Part shown: piece by piece, positions 26,204-33,980 of the stretch | Position numbering within the stretch: the first letter of the stretch is position 1 | Layout of the letters: the number at the start of each line of letters is the position of its first letter | Assembly (NCBI GenBank): GCA_021798915.1 | Contig: JAJZBM010000002.1 | Coordinates: 186,001 to 250,000 of the forward strand | Length of the DNA: 64,000 bases | Origin: Pseudomonadota bacterium | GTDB taxonomy: Bacteria > Pseudomonadota > Alphaproteobacteria > Acetobacterales > Acetobacteraceae | Reading direction: 5' to 3' | Translations under genes and position numbers: made by a program | The notes under the pieces: model-generated | The model's database searches: none | The model's input: the letters and a program-made list of their open reading frames with translations, nothing else | What the model was told of the DNA's origin: nothing

Positions 26204-26496
26204 CGCGCGAGGCGGAGATCGCCGCGCAGCACCGGCCCCGCGGTGCCATGCGCGCCGAGCCTGACCAGGCCGGATTCGAGGCGCTCCAGGGTGTAGTCGA
26301 TGCGCTCCCCGGGGCGCACCGGGCGGAGGAATTTGAGCCGCGTGATCCCGGCAATCGCGGTGATCCCGGCGGCGGCGAGGATGAGATCGACCAGAACGAC
26401 CCCGGGCAGCACGGGATTTGCGGGGAAATGTCCGGCGAAGGCGGGATGATCGGCGGCGATGGTCAGGGTTCCCGAAACCGGGGCGGCGGGCGGCAT
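26200..26496 (-). CDS. Hotdog-fold 3-hydroxyacyl-ACP dehydratase-like protein (ApeI type)
   Basis: 98 residues. The core HPAFAGHFPANPVLPGVVLV is the FabZ/FabA hotdog helix motif, with the catalytic His in GHFP; the next part, RLKFLRPVRPGERIDYTLE, fits the strand after it. Its short length matches ApeI-like dehydratases of aryl polyene clusters rather than FabZ (about 150). The usual catalytic Glu/Asp of FabZ is not obvious, though the Asp in VLVDLILAA may serve. It begins 7 bp after the AMP-ligase stop and overlaps the acyltransferase start. Confidence 0.82.
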   Translation of the reverse strand: MPPAAPVSGTLTIAADHPAFAGHFPANPVLPGVVLVDLILAAAGITAIAGITRLKFLRPVRPGERIDYTLERLESGLVRLGAHGTAGPVLRGDLRLAR

Positions 26497-26503
26497 CGGC
26501 GCC

Positions 26504-27934
26504 CTAGCTACTGGCCGGCGGCCCGGCGAGCGCGGCGAGATGGGCGGCGCTCAGCTTGCCGAATGCGTTACGCGGCAGGCGGGGGAGGGGGATCACCCGA
26601 CGGGGCAGGAAAATCGGGTCGATCTCGCGCCGCAAGGCGGCCAGGATCTCCCCCGGCTCACGCCCCGGCGCGACCACGAAGGCGAGCAGCCGCGCGGTCG
26701 GCTCGGCATCGAGATCGCCGGGCGCGACGAAAACCCCGTCTTCTACCCCCTCGATCGCGGTCAGGATGCGGGTGAGGGCAGCGAGCGAGGCGCGTTTGCC
26801 GCCGAGCTTGACGACGTCGCTGCGCCGGCCGAGGAGGCGAAACCGCGCCGGCGTGAGCAGTTCCAGCGCATCCGCCAGCGCAACCGTCCCGGCGTAGGGT
26901 GCGGTGACCGAAACCACCCCGTCAGCGGTGGTCCCGTCAGCGGCGGCCCCTTCAGCGGCGGCGGCGAGGCGCAGGCCGGGATAGGCCTCCCAGATCTCGC
27001 CCGAGGTCGTCATCCGGCTGGCGATCGAGCCGGCCTCGGTCGCGCCGAAGATCTCCGCGACCCGGGTCTGCCAGCGCGCCTCGGCGCGGGCGGCGAGATC
27101 GGGTGCCAGCGGCGCGGTCGCCGAGATCACCAAGGCGAGCGGCGGCAGGGGAAGCGCTGCATCGAGCAGGGCGCGGAGCTGCAAGGGGGTGGTGATCAGG
27201 AGGCGCGGCGCCGGCATCGCGGCGAGGGCGGCGGCGATGTCGTGGGGAAAGAAGGTCGGCCCGCACCAGACCGTCACCGGACAGTGGAAGGCGAGCAGGA
27301 TGGTGGTCTCGAAGCCGTACATGTGTTGTGGCGGCACCGTCCCGACCACCGAGACCGGGCCATCCGCCCCGGCGTCGCTCGCTCCGAGCTCGAAACGCGA
27401 AGCGGCGGCGAGGCTCCGCGCATGCAGCGCCCCCCAGGTTTTGCGGTGCGCGACCGGCTCGCCGGTGCTGCCCGAGGTGAAGACCTCCGCCGCCGGCGTC
27501 TCCCCGGCGATCTCCGGGTTTGGCACCTGCTCCCGCGCCTCGGTGGCGCCGGTGAGCAGCGTCGCCGGATCGACGGTGATCGTCCGCCACGGGGCGGGCG
27601 GGGCCGCGCTTTCGCCGATCGCGGCCTCACTCAGGATCGCCGCGGCGCCGAGACGGGTCGCGAGGTCGCGCGCCCGCGCCGGCGAATGGTCGCTCGACAA
27701 GGCGCTCCGGAAGCCGGCGATCATCGCGGCGGCAAAGCCGAGCGCGAAGGAAAGCCGGTCCTCGCAGAGATTGAGCACCGTCGACCCCGCCGGCATCCCC
27801 GTGGGCAGCAGCGCCGCGAGCCGCGCGGAGGCGGCCAGGAATTCCCCGCCCCGGACCACGCCGCGCGCGGTTTGAAACAGCGCCGCGGTCTCCGCACGCG
27901 GCAGAAGCGAAAAGCGCTCGGGAAGGGGCGGCAT
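26504..27934 (-). CDS. AMP-dependent acyl/aryl ligase (XanA2/ApeH-like)
   Basis: 476 residues of the ANL adenylating family. The AMP-binding P-loop is AAEVFTSGSTGEPVAHRKTW, then EIFGATEAGS (YGxTE-type motif), the hinge LLGRRSDVVKLGGKRAS, and PRNAFGKL with the catalytic Lys. It would activate a carboxylic acid for loading onto the neighbouring ACP. The short C-terminal domain and the VAHRKTWGAL signature are typical of ligases in aryl polyene and xanthomonadin clusters. An acidic Ala/Gly/Thr linker near residue 330 is encoded by three near-copies of a 15-bp unit (about 26925-26969). Confidence 0.85.
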   Translation of the reverse strand: MPPLPERFSLLPRAETAALFQTARGVVRGGEFLAASARLAALLPTGMPAGSTVLNLCEDRLSFALGFAAAMIAGFRSALSSDHSPARARDLATRLGAAAILSEAAIGESAAPPAPWRTITVDPATLLTGATEAREQVPNPEIAGETPAAEVFTSGSTGEPVAHRKTWGALHARSLAAASRFELGASDAGADGPVSVVGTVPPQHMYGFETTILLAFHCPVTVWCGPTFFPHDIAAALAAMPAPRLLITTPLQLRALLDAALPLPPLALVISATAPLAPDLAARAEARWQTRVAEIFGATEAGSIASRMTTSGEIWEAYPGLRLAAAAEGAAADGTTADGVVSVTAPYAGTVALADALELLTPARFRLLGRRSDVVKLGGKRASLAALTRILTAIEGVEDGVFVAPGDLDAEPTARLLAFVVAPGREPGEILAALRREIDPIFLPRRVIPLPRLPRNAFGKLSAAHLAALAGPPASS

Positions 27935-27950
27935 CGCGGCGCGTTCCGCC

Positions 27951-28256
27951 CTATCTCACGCGCGCGGCGCCGATATGGGCGGCAAGGGCGCGCAGGCTTG
28001 CGAAGATCCGGCGGTTGCGCTCGTCGTCGGATTTCAGCTCGATGCCGTATTCGCGCGAGATCGCCAGCGCGAGTTCGAGGGCGTCGATCGAATCGAGGCC
28101 GAGGCCTTCGCCGAACAAGGGGGCTTCGGGATCGATCTCTTCGGGCTTGTTCTCGAGGTGGAGAACCGTCACGATGAGCCGTGCGACTTCCGCCTCGAGC
28201 GCGAGCGGCGGGGCGGCGAACGGGATGGTGTCAGGGATGGTGTCAGGCTGGTTCAT
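27951..28256 (-). CDS. Acyl carrier protein of the lipid cluster
   Basis: 101 residues. The phosphopantetheine site is LFGEGLGLDSIDALELALAI with Ser56, the DSID form common in aryl polyene-type carrier proteins instead of the DSL of primary-metabolism ACP. The N-terminus carries DTIPDTIP, from a duplicated 12-bp unit. The ATG at 28256 follows GGGAATCC; an ATG at 28301 would overlap the divergent deacetylase start and adds no pattern. It is the first gene of the minus-strand cluster, so the promoter must lie in the short gap before 28300. Confidence 0.87.
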   Translation of the reverse strand: MNQPDTIPDTIPFAAPPLALEAEVARLIVTVLHLENKPEEIDPEAPLFGEGLGLDSIDALELALAISREYGIELKSDDERNRRIFASLRALAAHIGAARVR

Positions 28257-28299
28257 GGATTCCCACGGTCTGGAGCGATAAGGTTCATAGCGTTTCGGC

Positions 28300-29205
28300 A
28301 TGATCTCATCCTCTTATGTGAAGTTCACCGCCCGAATGTCCAGCCATGCCGATGCCGGCCGGGTGGACGCGCCGGTTTTCGGCCCGGTCAGCTTCACCAT
28401 CGATCTCGAGGATCATGCGCCCGTCGCCGCGGGTCCGGCGCGGGTCGAGGCGCTGACCCGGACGCTCCTCGATTTTCTTGCCGCCGCCGGGATCACCGCC
28501 ACCTTCTTCGTGACCGACGAAGTCGCCCGGCGCGCGCCGCGGCTTTTGCGCGCCATCGCCGCGCGCGGGCATGAGATCGCCTCGCACGGCTATTGCCATG
28601 CCCGCCTCCAGGCGCTCGACCCGGCCGGCTTCGTCGCCGGCATGACGATGGCGAAGGCGCGGCTCGAGGATCTCTGCGGGGTTGCGGTGGCCGGGTTTCG
28701 GGCGCCGTTTTTTTCCCTGGTGCCGGAGACGGCATGGGCGGTGGAGGGGCTGCTCGCCGCCGGTTTCGCCTATTCCTCCAGCGTCATCCCCGGCCCGGCC
28801 TGGGTCGGCGGCTGGCCGGGGGCGCCGCGTGCGGCGTTTCGCTGGCCGGGCGGCCTGCTCGAATTGCCGGTGCCTGTGGCCCCTCTCGCCGGGCGGATGC
28901 TGCCGGTGCTCGGGGGCATGTATCTCCGCGCCGTGCCGCTCCGCGATCTCCGCCGCCTGTGGCGGCGCCTCGCCGGGCAGACGCTATGGACCTATTGCCA
29001 CCCCTATGACATCGAAACCGGGGCGAGGGGGCGGATTCGCGGCCTCGGCTGGGCTGCCAGCCTGATGCTCGGGGTCAACCGGGGCGCGACCCTGCGGCGC
29101 TGGCGGCTGCTCGCCGCCTGCCCCGCGCCGCCGCTCGGGGCGCGCGCCGAAACCCTCGCCGCGCCGCTGTTTTCAAGCCGAGGAAACCCCAATCATGTCC
29201 GATGA
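28300..29205 (+). CDS. NodB-type polysaccharide deacetylase
   Basis: About 301 residues, cytoplasmic-looking (no signal peptide). The catalytic Asp and the metal triad are in FTIDLEDHA (Asp35, Asp38) and IASHGYCHARL (His96, His100). Further motifs are FRAPFFSLVPETAW and WTYCHPYDIE. The form with HPYD near the end resembles the group that includes XrtA-linked and PuuE-like deacetylases. It would remove N-acetyl (or formyl) groups from a sugar or a related amide. The start is uncertain: ATG at 28300 or 28336. It is divergent from the ACP gene and overlaps the next SDR gene by 11 bases. Confidence 0.82.
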   Translation: MISSSYVKFTARMSSHADAGRVDAPVFGPVSFTIDLEDHAPVAAGPARVEALTRTLLDFLAAAGITATFFVTDEVARRAPRLLRAIAARGHEIASHGYCHARLQALDPAGFVAGMTMAKARLEDLCGVAVAGFRAPFFSLVPETAWAVEGLLAAGFAYSSSVIPGPAWVGGWPGAPRAAFRWPGGLLELPVPVAPLAGRMLPVLGGMYLRAVPLRDLRRLWRRLAGQTLWTYCHPYDIETGARGRIRGLGWAASLMLGVNRGATLRRWRLLAACPAPPLGARAETLAAPLFSSRGNPNHVR

Positions 29206-29989
29206 AACGCCGGAGACGGCCTTCCCGAGTGCGGCCGAGCTGTTCTCGCTCGCCGGGCGCACGGCGCTGATCACCGGCGCGTCCGGCGGTCTCGGGCTCG
29301 CCTTCGCGCGCGTGCTCCACGGCGCTGGCGCGCATGTCATTCTCGCCGCCCGGGGCGCGCAGCGCCTCGCCGCCGCGTGTGCCGGACTCGGCGAACGGGC
29401 CGAGGCGGTGCCGCTCGATGTCACCGATGATGCCTCGATCGGCGCCTGCCTCGCCGGGCTCGCATCGCGCGGGGTGGTTGCCGACATCATCGTCAATAAC
29501 GCCGGCATCGCGACCACCAAGCCCGCCGTCGCGCAAAGCGCCGAGGATTGGGATGCGGTGGTCGCGGTCAATCTGCGCGGCCCGTTTCTGGTCGCGCGGG
29601 AGGCGGCTCGGCATTTGATCGCCGCCGGGCGGCCGGGGTCGATCATCAATATCGCCTCGATCCTCGGGATCCGCGTCGGTCTCCAGCTCACTTCCTATAC
29701 CGCGACCAAGGCCGGGCTGCTCCATCTCACCCGCAGCCTCGCGGTCGAACTCGCCCGCCATCGCATCCGCGTCAACGCGCTCGCGCCTGGTTATATCGAA
29801 ACCAATATAAATGCCGGATTCTTTGCGACCGAAGCCGGCCAGGCGATGATCCGCCGCATCCCGCAACGCCGGCTGGGGACGCCGCGCGATCTTGCCGGCC
29901 CGTTGCTTCTCCTCGCCTCCGAGGCCGGCGCCCACATGACCGGGGCGACGATCGTCGTCGATGGCGGGCATGCGGTGAACGCCGTTTAG
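29195..29989 (+). CDS. SDR, 3-oxoacyl-ACP reductase (FabG)-like
   Basis: 264 residues. The SDR motifs are LITGASGGLGLAFARVLHGA, VNNAGIATTKP, INIASILGIRVG with the catalytic Ser, and YTATKAGLLHLTRSLAVELA with Tyr and Lys; it ends with VVDGGHAVNAV. The Arg after beta-2 (LAARGAQR) points to NADPH. FabG-like reductases are a regular part of lipid and polyketide-type clusters, so it may reduce the 3-keto group of the product bound to the nearby ACP; gluconate 5-dehydrogenase-like enzymes look similar. Translationally coupled to the deacetylase. Confidence 0.85.
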   Translation: MSDETPETAFPSAAELFSLAGRTALITGASGGLGLAFARVLHGAGAHVILAARGAQRLAAACAGLGERAEAVPLDVTDDASIGACLAGLASRGVVADIIVNNAGIATTKPAVAQSAEDWDAVVAVNLRGPFLVAREAARHLIAAGRPGSIINIASILGIRVGLQLTSYTATKAGLLHLTRSLAVELARHRIRVNALAPGYIETNINAGFFATEAGQAMIRRIPQRRLGTPRDLAGPLLLLASEAGAHMTGATIVVDGGHAVNAV

Positions 29990-30003
29990 GGCATATCCGC
30001 GCG

Positions 30004-31356
30004 TCAGATCGCCGGCGCGTGGCGGGCGGGAGCGGGTTCCAGATAGCGGTCGAACGCGGCGGCGACGGCGCGGAGAAACGGCCGCGCCGCTCTCGGCACG
30101 GCGAGGCGGCTGCCATCCCAGGTGACGAGGCCGAGCGTTGCCAGCTCCGCGAGCGCTGGGCGGACGTCGTCGAGCGCCTCCGGTGCCGCGCCATGGGCGG
30201 CGAGCAGGGCGTCGACATCGAGCCGCAGCGCGCACATCACCTGCTCGATCGCGGCGCGGCGCAGGCGGTCATCGGCGTCGAGCGCAACCCCGCGCGCGAT
30301 CGGCAATCGCCCCGCCGCCACTGCCGCGCGATAGGCCGGCACGCGCGGCGCGTTTTGCAGATAGCCCTGCGGCAGGCTGCTGATCGCCGAAGCCCCGAGG
30401 CCGATCAGGGCATCGGCATCGTCGTCGGTATAGCCTTGGAAATTGCGGTGCAGGCGGCCGCTGGCTGCGGCGCGCGCCAGCCCGTCGCCGGGTTTGGCGA
30501 AATGATCGAGACCGATCGCGCCATAGCCGGCCGCGGCGATCTCGGTCTCGGCGATTTCGCGCAGCCGAAACCGCGCCCGCGCATCCGGCAGCGACGCCTC
30601 CGGGATCAGCGCCTGATGCCGCTGCATCCACGGCACATGGGCATAGCCGAACACCGCGATGCGCTCGGGCGCGAGGGTCAGCGCCTGGCGCAGCGTCGCC
30701 CGGAGCCCGTCGTCGGTCTGATGGGGCAGGCCGTAGACCAGATCGAGATTGATCGAGCCGACCCCGATGCCGCGCAAGGCTTCCGCGCAGGCGGCGGTTT
30801 CGGCGAAGGATTGCCGCCGTCCGATGGTCTCCTGCACCTGCGGCGCGAAATCCTGCACCCCGAGGCTGGCTCGCGTCACCCCGATGTCGCGAAGCGCGGC
30901 GAGGCGGTCCGGCGGCAGGCGGCGGGGGTCGATCTCGATGGCGATTTCGGCGTCGGGGGCGAGAGTGAAGCAGCGCCGGATGGTGTCACTGATCGCGCGC
31001 AATTCCGCCGCCGGCAGGATGCTCGGCGTGCCGCCACCCCAATGGATCTGGCGCACCGTGAGACGCTTGCCGATCGCTTGCGCGGCCAGGGCGATTTCGG
31101 TACGGAGTGCTGCCGCGTAGGTGACCAGAGGCGCCTCGGTGTTCACGGCGCTGGTATGGCAGCCGCAGAAGCGGCAGAGCGTCCGGCAGAACGGAACATG
31201 GAGATAAAGTGAGAGCGACGCCGTCCCCGGAAGCGCGGCGAGCCAGGCAGCGGCGGTCTCGGCGCCGATCCCGTCGGAAAAATGCGGCGCGGTGGGATAG
31301 CTGGTATAGCGCGGCACGCGGCGGTCATAGCGGGCGATCAGGGTGTCGATGTCCAT
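30004..31356 (-). CDS. hemN: Oxygen-independent coproporphyrinogen III oxidase
   Basis: 450 residues. HemN converts coproporphyrinogen III to protoporphyrinogen IX without oxygen, using radical SAM chemistry. It starts MDIDTLIARYDRRVPRYTSY, and the cluster motif is CRTLCRFCGC (Cys57, Cys61, Cys64 and the conserved Cys66), then QIHWGGGTPSIL. NLDLVYGLPHQT and GYAHVPWMQRHQ are further HemN hallmarks that separate it from HemW. An FNR-like site lies about 35-50 bp before the ATG, which fits oxygen control. Confidence 0.96.
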   Translation of the reverse strand: MDIDTLIARYDRRVPRYTSYPTAPHFSDGIGAETAAAWLAALPGTASLSLYLHVPFCRTLCRFCGCHTSAVNTEAPLVTYAAALRTEIALAAQAIGKRLTVRQIHWGGGTPSILPAAELRAISDTIRRCFTLAPDAEIAIEIDPRRLPPDRLAALRDIGVTRASLGVQDFAPQVQETIGRRQSFAETAACAEALRGIGVGSINLDLVYGLPHQTDDGLRATLRQALTLAPERIAVFGYAHVPWMQRHQALIPEASLPDARARFRLREIAETEIAAAGYGAIGLDHFAKPGDGLARAAASGRLHRNFQGYTDDDADALIGLGASAISSLPQGYLQNAPRVPAYRAAVAAGRLPIARGVALDADDRLRRAAIEQVMCALRLDVDALLAAHGAAPEALDDVRPALAELATLGLVTWDGSRLAVPRAARPFLRAVAAAFDRYLEPAPARHAPAI

Positions 31357-31391
31357 GCCGCGAAGCCTATGGGGGGCTCGGCCGGCGCGCC

Positions 31392-31405
31392 TTGAGGCAG
31401 ATCAA
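31392..31405. promoter_or_regulatory. FNR/CRP-type box upstream of hemN
   Basis: TTGAGGCAGATCAA fits the FNR consensus TTGAT-N4-ATCAA with one mismatch (G for T in the first half). It is centred about 43 bases before the hemN ATG. hemN genes are commonly activated by FNR homologues when oxygen is low, so the placement makes sense. The right half-site is part of the first unit of the 16-bp tandem repeat next to it. Confidence 0.55.
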
Positions 31406-31445
31406 GCGGGCGGCAGATCGAGCGGGCGGCAGATTGAGCGGGCGG
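31398..31445. repeat. 16-bp tandem repeat, three near-perfect copies
   Basis: cagatcaagcgggcgg, cagatcgagcgggcgg and cagattgagcgggcgg lie in a row at 31398-31413, 31414-31429 and 31430-31445. They fill the gap between the hemN start and the end of the TPR gene. The copies differ only where the first carries the FNR half-site ATCAA. Confidence 0.93.
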
Positions 31446-31455
31446 GGGGTTCGCC

Positions 31456-32970
31456 CTATTTCGCGCGCCGCGGCAGGGCATCGAGCGCCTGCGCGATCGC
31501 CGCCGTCACATCGCTCCAATCCCCGGCCCGGCTTTGGCGAAAGAGGCGGAGTGACGGATACCACGGCGTGTCGCTCCGATCGAGCAGCCAGCGCCAGTCG
31601 GACGGGGTCGCGAGCATCAGCCAGGCCGGCTTGCCGAGCGCGCCGGCGAGATGGCCGACCGAGGTATCGACGCATACCACCAGATCGAGATTGATGATGG
31701 CGGCGGCGGTTTCGGCGAAATCGGTCAGCGCTTCGGAGACATCGAGCAGGCCCGGCAGCACGTTCGGCGTTGCGCGGTCACGCGGCGGGAATTTCTGCTG
31801 CAGCGAGACGAAGGCGACCCCCGCCGTTTTGCCGAGCGGGGCGAGATCGGCGAGCCGCATCGAGCGGCGCCGGTCATTGGGGTGCGTCGTGCGCCCGGCC
31901 CAGGCGACGCCGACGCGCAACGCCCCGCGTGGCAGATCGCGCTCGAAACGTGCCTGCCAGGCGCGGATGAGGGCGGGATCGACGCTGAAATAGGGGATCG
32001 GTGCCGGGATCGTGGTGATTTCGGTGCCAAACAGCCCGGGCAGGCTCGACATCAGGCAAAAAACCTTGTGCGCTGGGATCTGGTCCCAGCGCGTATGGCA
32101 GGCGGCGACGCCGCGCAGCGAGCGCAGCAGCGGCGCGATATCGGGGCTGCACCCGACCACCACTTCCCGGCAGCGGGCGGCGACTTCGGGGACATAGCGG
32201 CAGAATTGCAGCGTATCGCCATAGCCCTGATCGCCGACCAGGAGGATACGATCTTGCGGCAGGGGCATGCCGTTCCAGGCCGGCGCCGCCATTTTCGGCA
32301 GCATGCCGCGGGCCTGGTCGAGCTGGTTGCGCCATTCATATTCCCGCCAGCCCGGCGTCATCTCGCCGCGCGCGAGCAGGATCTGGCCGATCGCGAGATG
32401 CGCCTCGGGATGGGCCGGCTCCCTGGCGAGGGCGGCGAGAAAGGCATCGACCGCCGCGTCGCGCTCGCCACGGTCCATCAGCGCCTTGCCGAGATTGATC
32501 TGAAAGCGTGGGATGGCGGGTTGCAGGCGCACCGCCTCGGCGGCGGCGGCGACGGCATCGTCGAAACGATAGAGCAGGCGATAGAGGCCGGAGAGATTGC
32601 TGTGCCAGGCGGCGACGTTCGGCTGCTTGGCGAGCGCCCGCTCGATCAGCGAGGTCGCCCGCGCGAGATCGCCGCGATGGCCGAGAATGGCGCCGAGCAA
32701 GGCCAGCGCCGGCGGATGGTCGGGCACCGTTTCGAGCACGTCCTGGCAGATGCCGGCGGCCTCGCCGAGGCGTTTGCCGATCATCGCCTGTTCGGCGCGC
32801 TGCAATTGTTCGTGAATGGCCTTGCTCCGCTCGGCGGTCGAAGCGGGCGGCGGCGCTGCCGCGGGAAGGCCAGGGGGAGCCGGCACCGCCGACGCCGCCC
32901 GGGCAGGCACCGCCGGCGCGGGTGCCGTCTTGGCGGGCGCCGTCTGCGTGGGTGCGGTGGGTGCGGTCAT
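31456..32970 (-). CDS. TPR protein with a glycosyltransferase-like C-terminal domain
   Basis: 504 residues. After an Ala/Pro-rich N-terminus, tetratricopeptide repeats cover about residues 45-210 (for example HPPALALLGAILGHRGDLAR and AWHSNLSGLYRLLYRFDDAV). The C-terminal half has RILLVGDQGYGDTLQFCRYV, LRVGVAWAGRTTHPND, and LDLVVCVDTSVGHLAGALGK, matching the GT9/GT41-like domain of bacterial TPR-glycosyltransferases. The acceptor is unknown; proteins of this build modify surface polymers or flagellin. No signal peptide is seen. The ATG at 32970 overlaps the DUF3859 stop by four bases. Confidence 0.82.
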   Translation of the reverse strand: MTAPTAPTQTAPAKTAPAPAVPARAASAVPAPPGLPAAAPPPASTAERSKAIHEQLQRAEQAMIGKRLGEAAGICQDVLETVPDHPPALALLGAILGHRGDLARATSLIERALAKQPNVAAWHSNLSGLYRLLYRFDDAVAAAAEAVRLQPAIPRFQINLGKALMDRGERDAAVDAFLAALAREPAHPEAHLAIGQILLARGEMTPGWREYEWRNQLDQARGMLPKMAAPAWNGMPLPQDRILLVGDQGYGDTLQFCRYVPEVAARCREVVVGCSPDIAPLLRSLRGVAACHTRWDQIPAHKVFCLMSSLPGLFGTEITTIPAPIPYFSVDPALIRAWQARFERDLPRGALRVGVAWAGRTTHPNDRRRSMRLADLAPLGKTAGVAFVSLQQKFPPRDRATPNVLPGLLDVSEALTDFAETAAAIINLDLVVCVDTSVGHLAGALGKPAWLMLATPSDWRWLLDRSDTPWYPSLRLFRQSRAGDWSDVTAAIAQALDALPRRAK

Positions 32971-33593
32971 GGCCGCAAGATGCCAAGCCCGGCGGCGAAA
33001 CGAAAGGCCCCGATGCCCGAAACCACGGCGCCGCAGCCGGTTTCCGCTGCTTCGGTCGCGGGCAGCACGGTGAAATCCGCCCGGGCGAGCGGGCGGTCGC
33101 CGGCGAGGAGGGTGAAAATCCACATCCCGGGGACCATCTCCCAGGCCGCGGTGAAGGTGAAGCCGACATAGTGTGGCCCGGCGCCAGGCGGGATCTCGAA
33201 CCGATCGACACTGCCGGCTTGGCCATCCGGGCGGTGGAGCGGCGGGTGGCTGACGCGGACGGTGAGCGGCGTGTCGGCCGGCGCGGCGCGGGTGAAGATC
33301 AGGCCGAAGCTCCGGCAGAGCTTGGCCGGCACGGTCGCGGTCGCCGTGACGAGGGTGGGAAGTGCGGTGCGATCGACGCCGCTCAGGGTCTGGTCACGGA
33401 GGCCGGGCGGGAGTTCCCCGGTGACCGGCGCCGGGCGGAAAATACCGGCGGCGAGGATGCGGATCTCCGGCGCGTCGGCCGGCGCCGGGCTGGCGATGAG
33501 CGCGAGAGCGGCGGCGAGGCGGAAGGCGGGCGCGATTTGACGGCGGCGGCCGGGGCTTGTATAACCATGTTTGCAAATGAGAATAACTCTCAT
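32967..33593 (-). CDS. DUF3859-family exported protein
   Basis: About 208 residues. A hydrophobic signal-like segment, RLAAALALIASPAPADAPEI, comes near residue 25. The conserved part runs from IRILAAGIFRP to the end, with HYVGFTFTAAWEMVPGMWIF and RPLARADFTV, the ending typical of DUF3859 proteins. Function unknown. The only in-frame ATG is at 33593, inside a Fur-box-like palindrome; the first residues (MRVILICKHGYTSPG) are unlike the family, so the true start is unsure. A much longer open frame upstream lies antisense to the iron-permease gene and is not real. Confidence 0.72.
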   Translation of the reverse strand: MRVILICKHGYTSPGRRRQIAPAFRLAAALALIASPAPADAPEIRILAAGIFRPAPVTGELPPGLRDQTLSGVDRTALPTLVTATATVPAKLCRSFGLIFTRAAPADTPLTVRVSHPPLHRPDGQAGSVDRFEIPPGAGPHYVGFTFTAAWEMVPGMWIFTLLAGDRPLARADFTVLPATEAAETGCGAVVSGIGAFRFAAGLGILRP

Positions 33594-33594
33594 A
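33576..33594. promoter_or_regulatory. Fur-box-like palindrome between DUF3859 and iron-uptake genes
   Basis: AAATGAGAATAACTCTCAT contains the inverted repeat ATGAGA-ATAAC-TCTCAT and closely resembles the classic Fur operator (AATGAGAATNATTCTCATT type). It lies 30 bases before the cupredoxin ATG (33624) and over the start of the divergent DUF3859 gene. Iron-loaded Fur would repress the FTR1 operon and perhaps the divergent genes as well. Confidence 0.6.
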
Positions 33595-33623
33595 AATAAC
33601 CACCGAACGAGGCGACCCAAACG

Positions 33624-33965
33624 ATGCGTGCCCTGTTTTCGCTGCCCCTCGCCGCCCTGCTGCTGACCGCGAGCACCACGCTCAGCCTCGCCGCCGATGA
33701 CGGCGAGAGCCGTGATCTGGTGATCAAGAATCATGTCTTTTCTCCGGCTGAAATCACCGTCCCGGCCGGCAAGCGGGTGGCGATTCATATCAAGAACATG
33801 GACACGACGGCGGAAGAGTTCGATTCCTCGGCGCTCAAGGTCGAAAAAGTGATCGCCGGCGGCGGGGAGGGCACCGTCCATCTTCGCCCGCTCGCGCCGG
33901 GACGTTATAAATTCGAGGGCGAATATCACGAAAAAACCGCCCAGGGCGTGGTGATCGCGCAATAA
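33624..33965 (+). CDS. Periplasmic cupredoxin-domain protein of the iron-uptake pair (EfeO/P19-like)
   Basis: 113 residues. A signal peptide (ALFSLPLAALLLTASTTLSL, then AADDGE) is followed by a compact cupredoxin fold: VIKNHVFSPAEITVPAGKRV, IHIKNMDTTAEEFDSSALKV, APGRYKFEGEYHEKTAQGVV. There is no cysteine, so a type 1 copper site is absent; the EEFDS segment resembles the EfeO cupredoxin domain. It probably handles iron (and maybe copper) for the FTR1 permease 15 bp downstream. The ATG at 33624 follows GAGGCGACCC. Confidence 0.83.
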   Translation: MRALFSLPLAALLLTASTTLSLAADDGESRDLVIKNHVFSPAEITVPAGKRVAIHIKNMDTTAEEFDSSALKVEKVIAGGGEGTVHLRPLAPGRYKFEGEYHEKTAQGVVIAQ

Positions 33966-33980
33966 CGGGAGACCCAAGCC

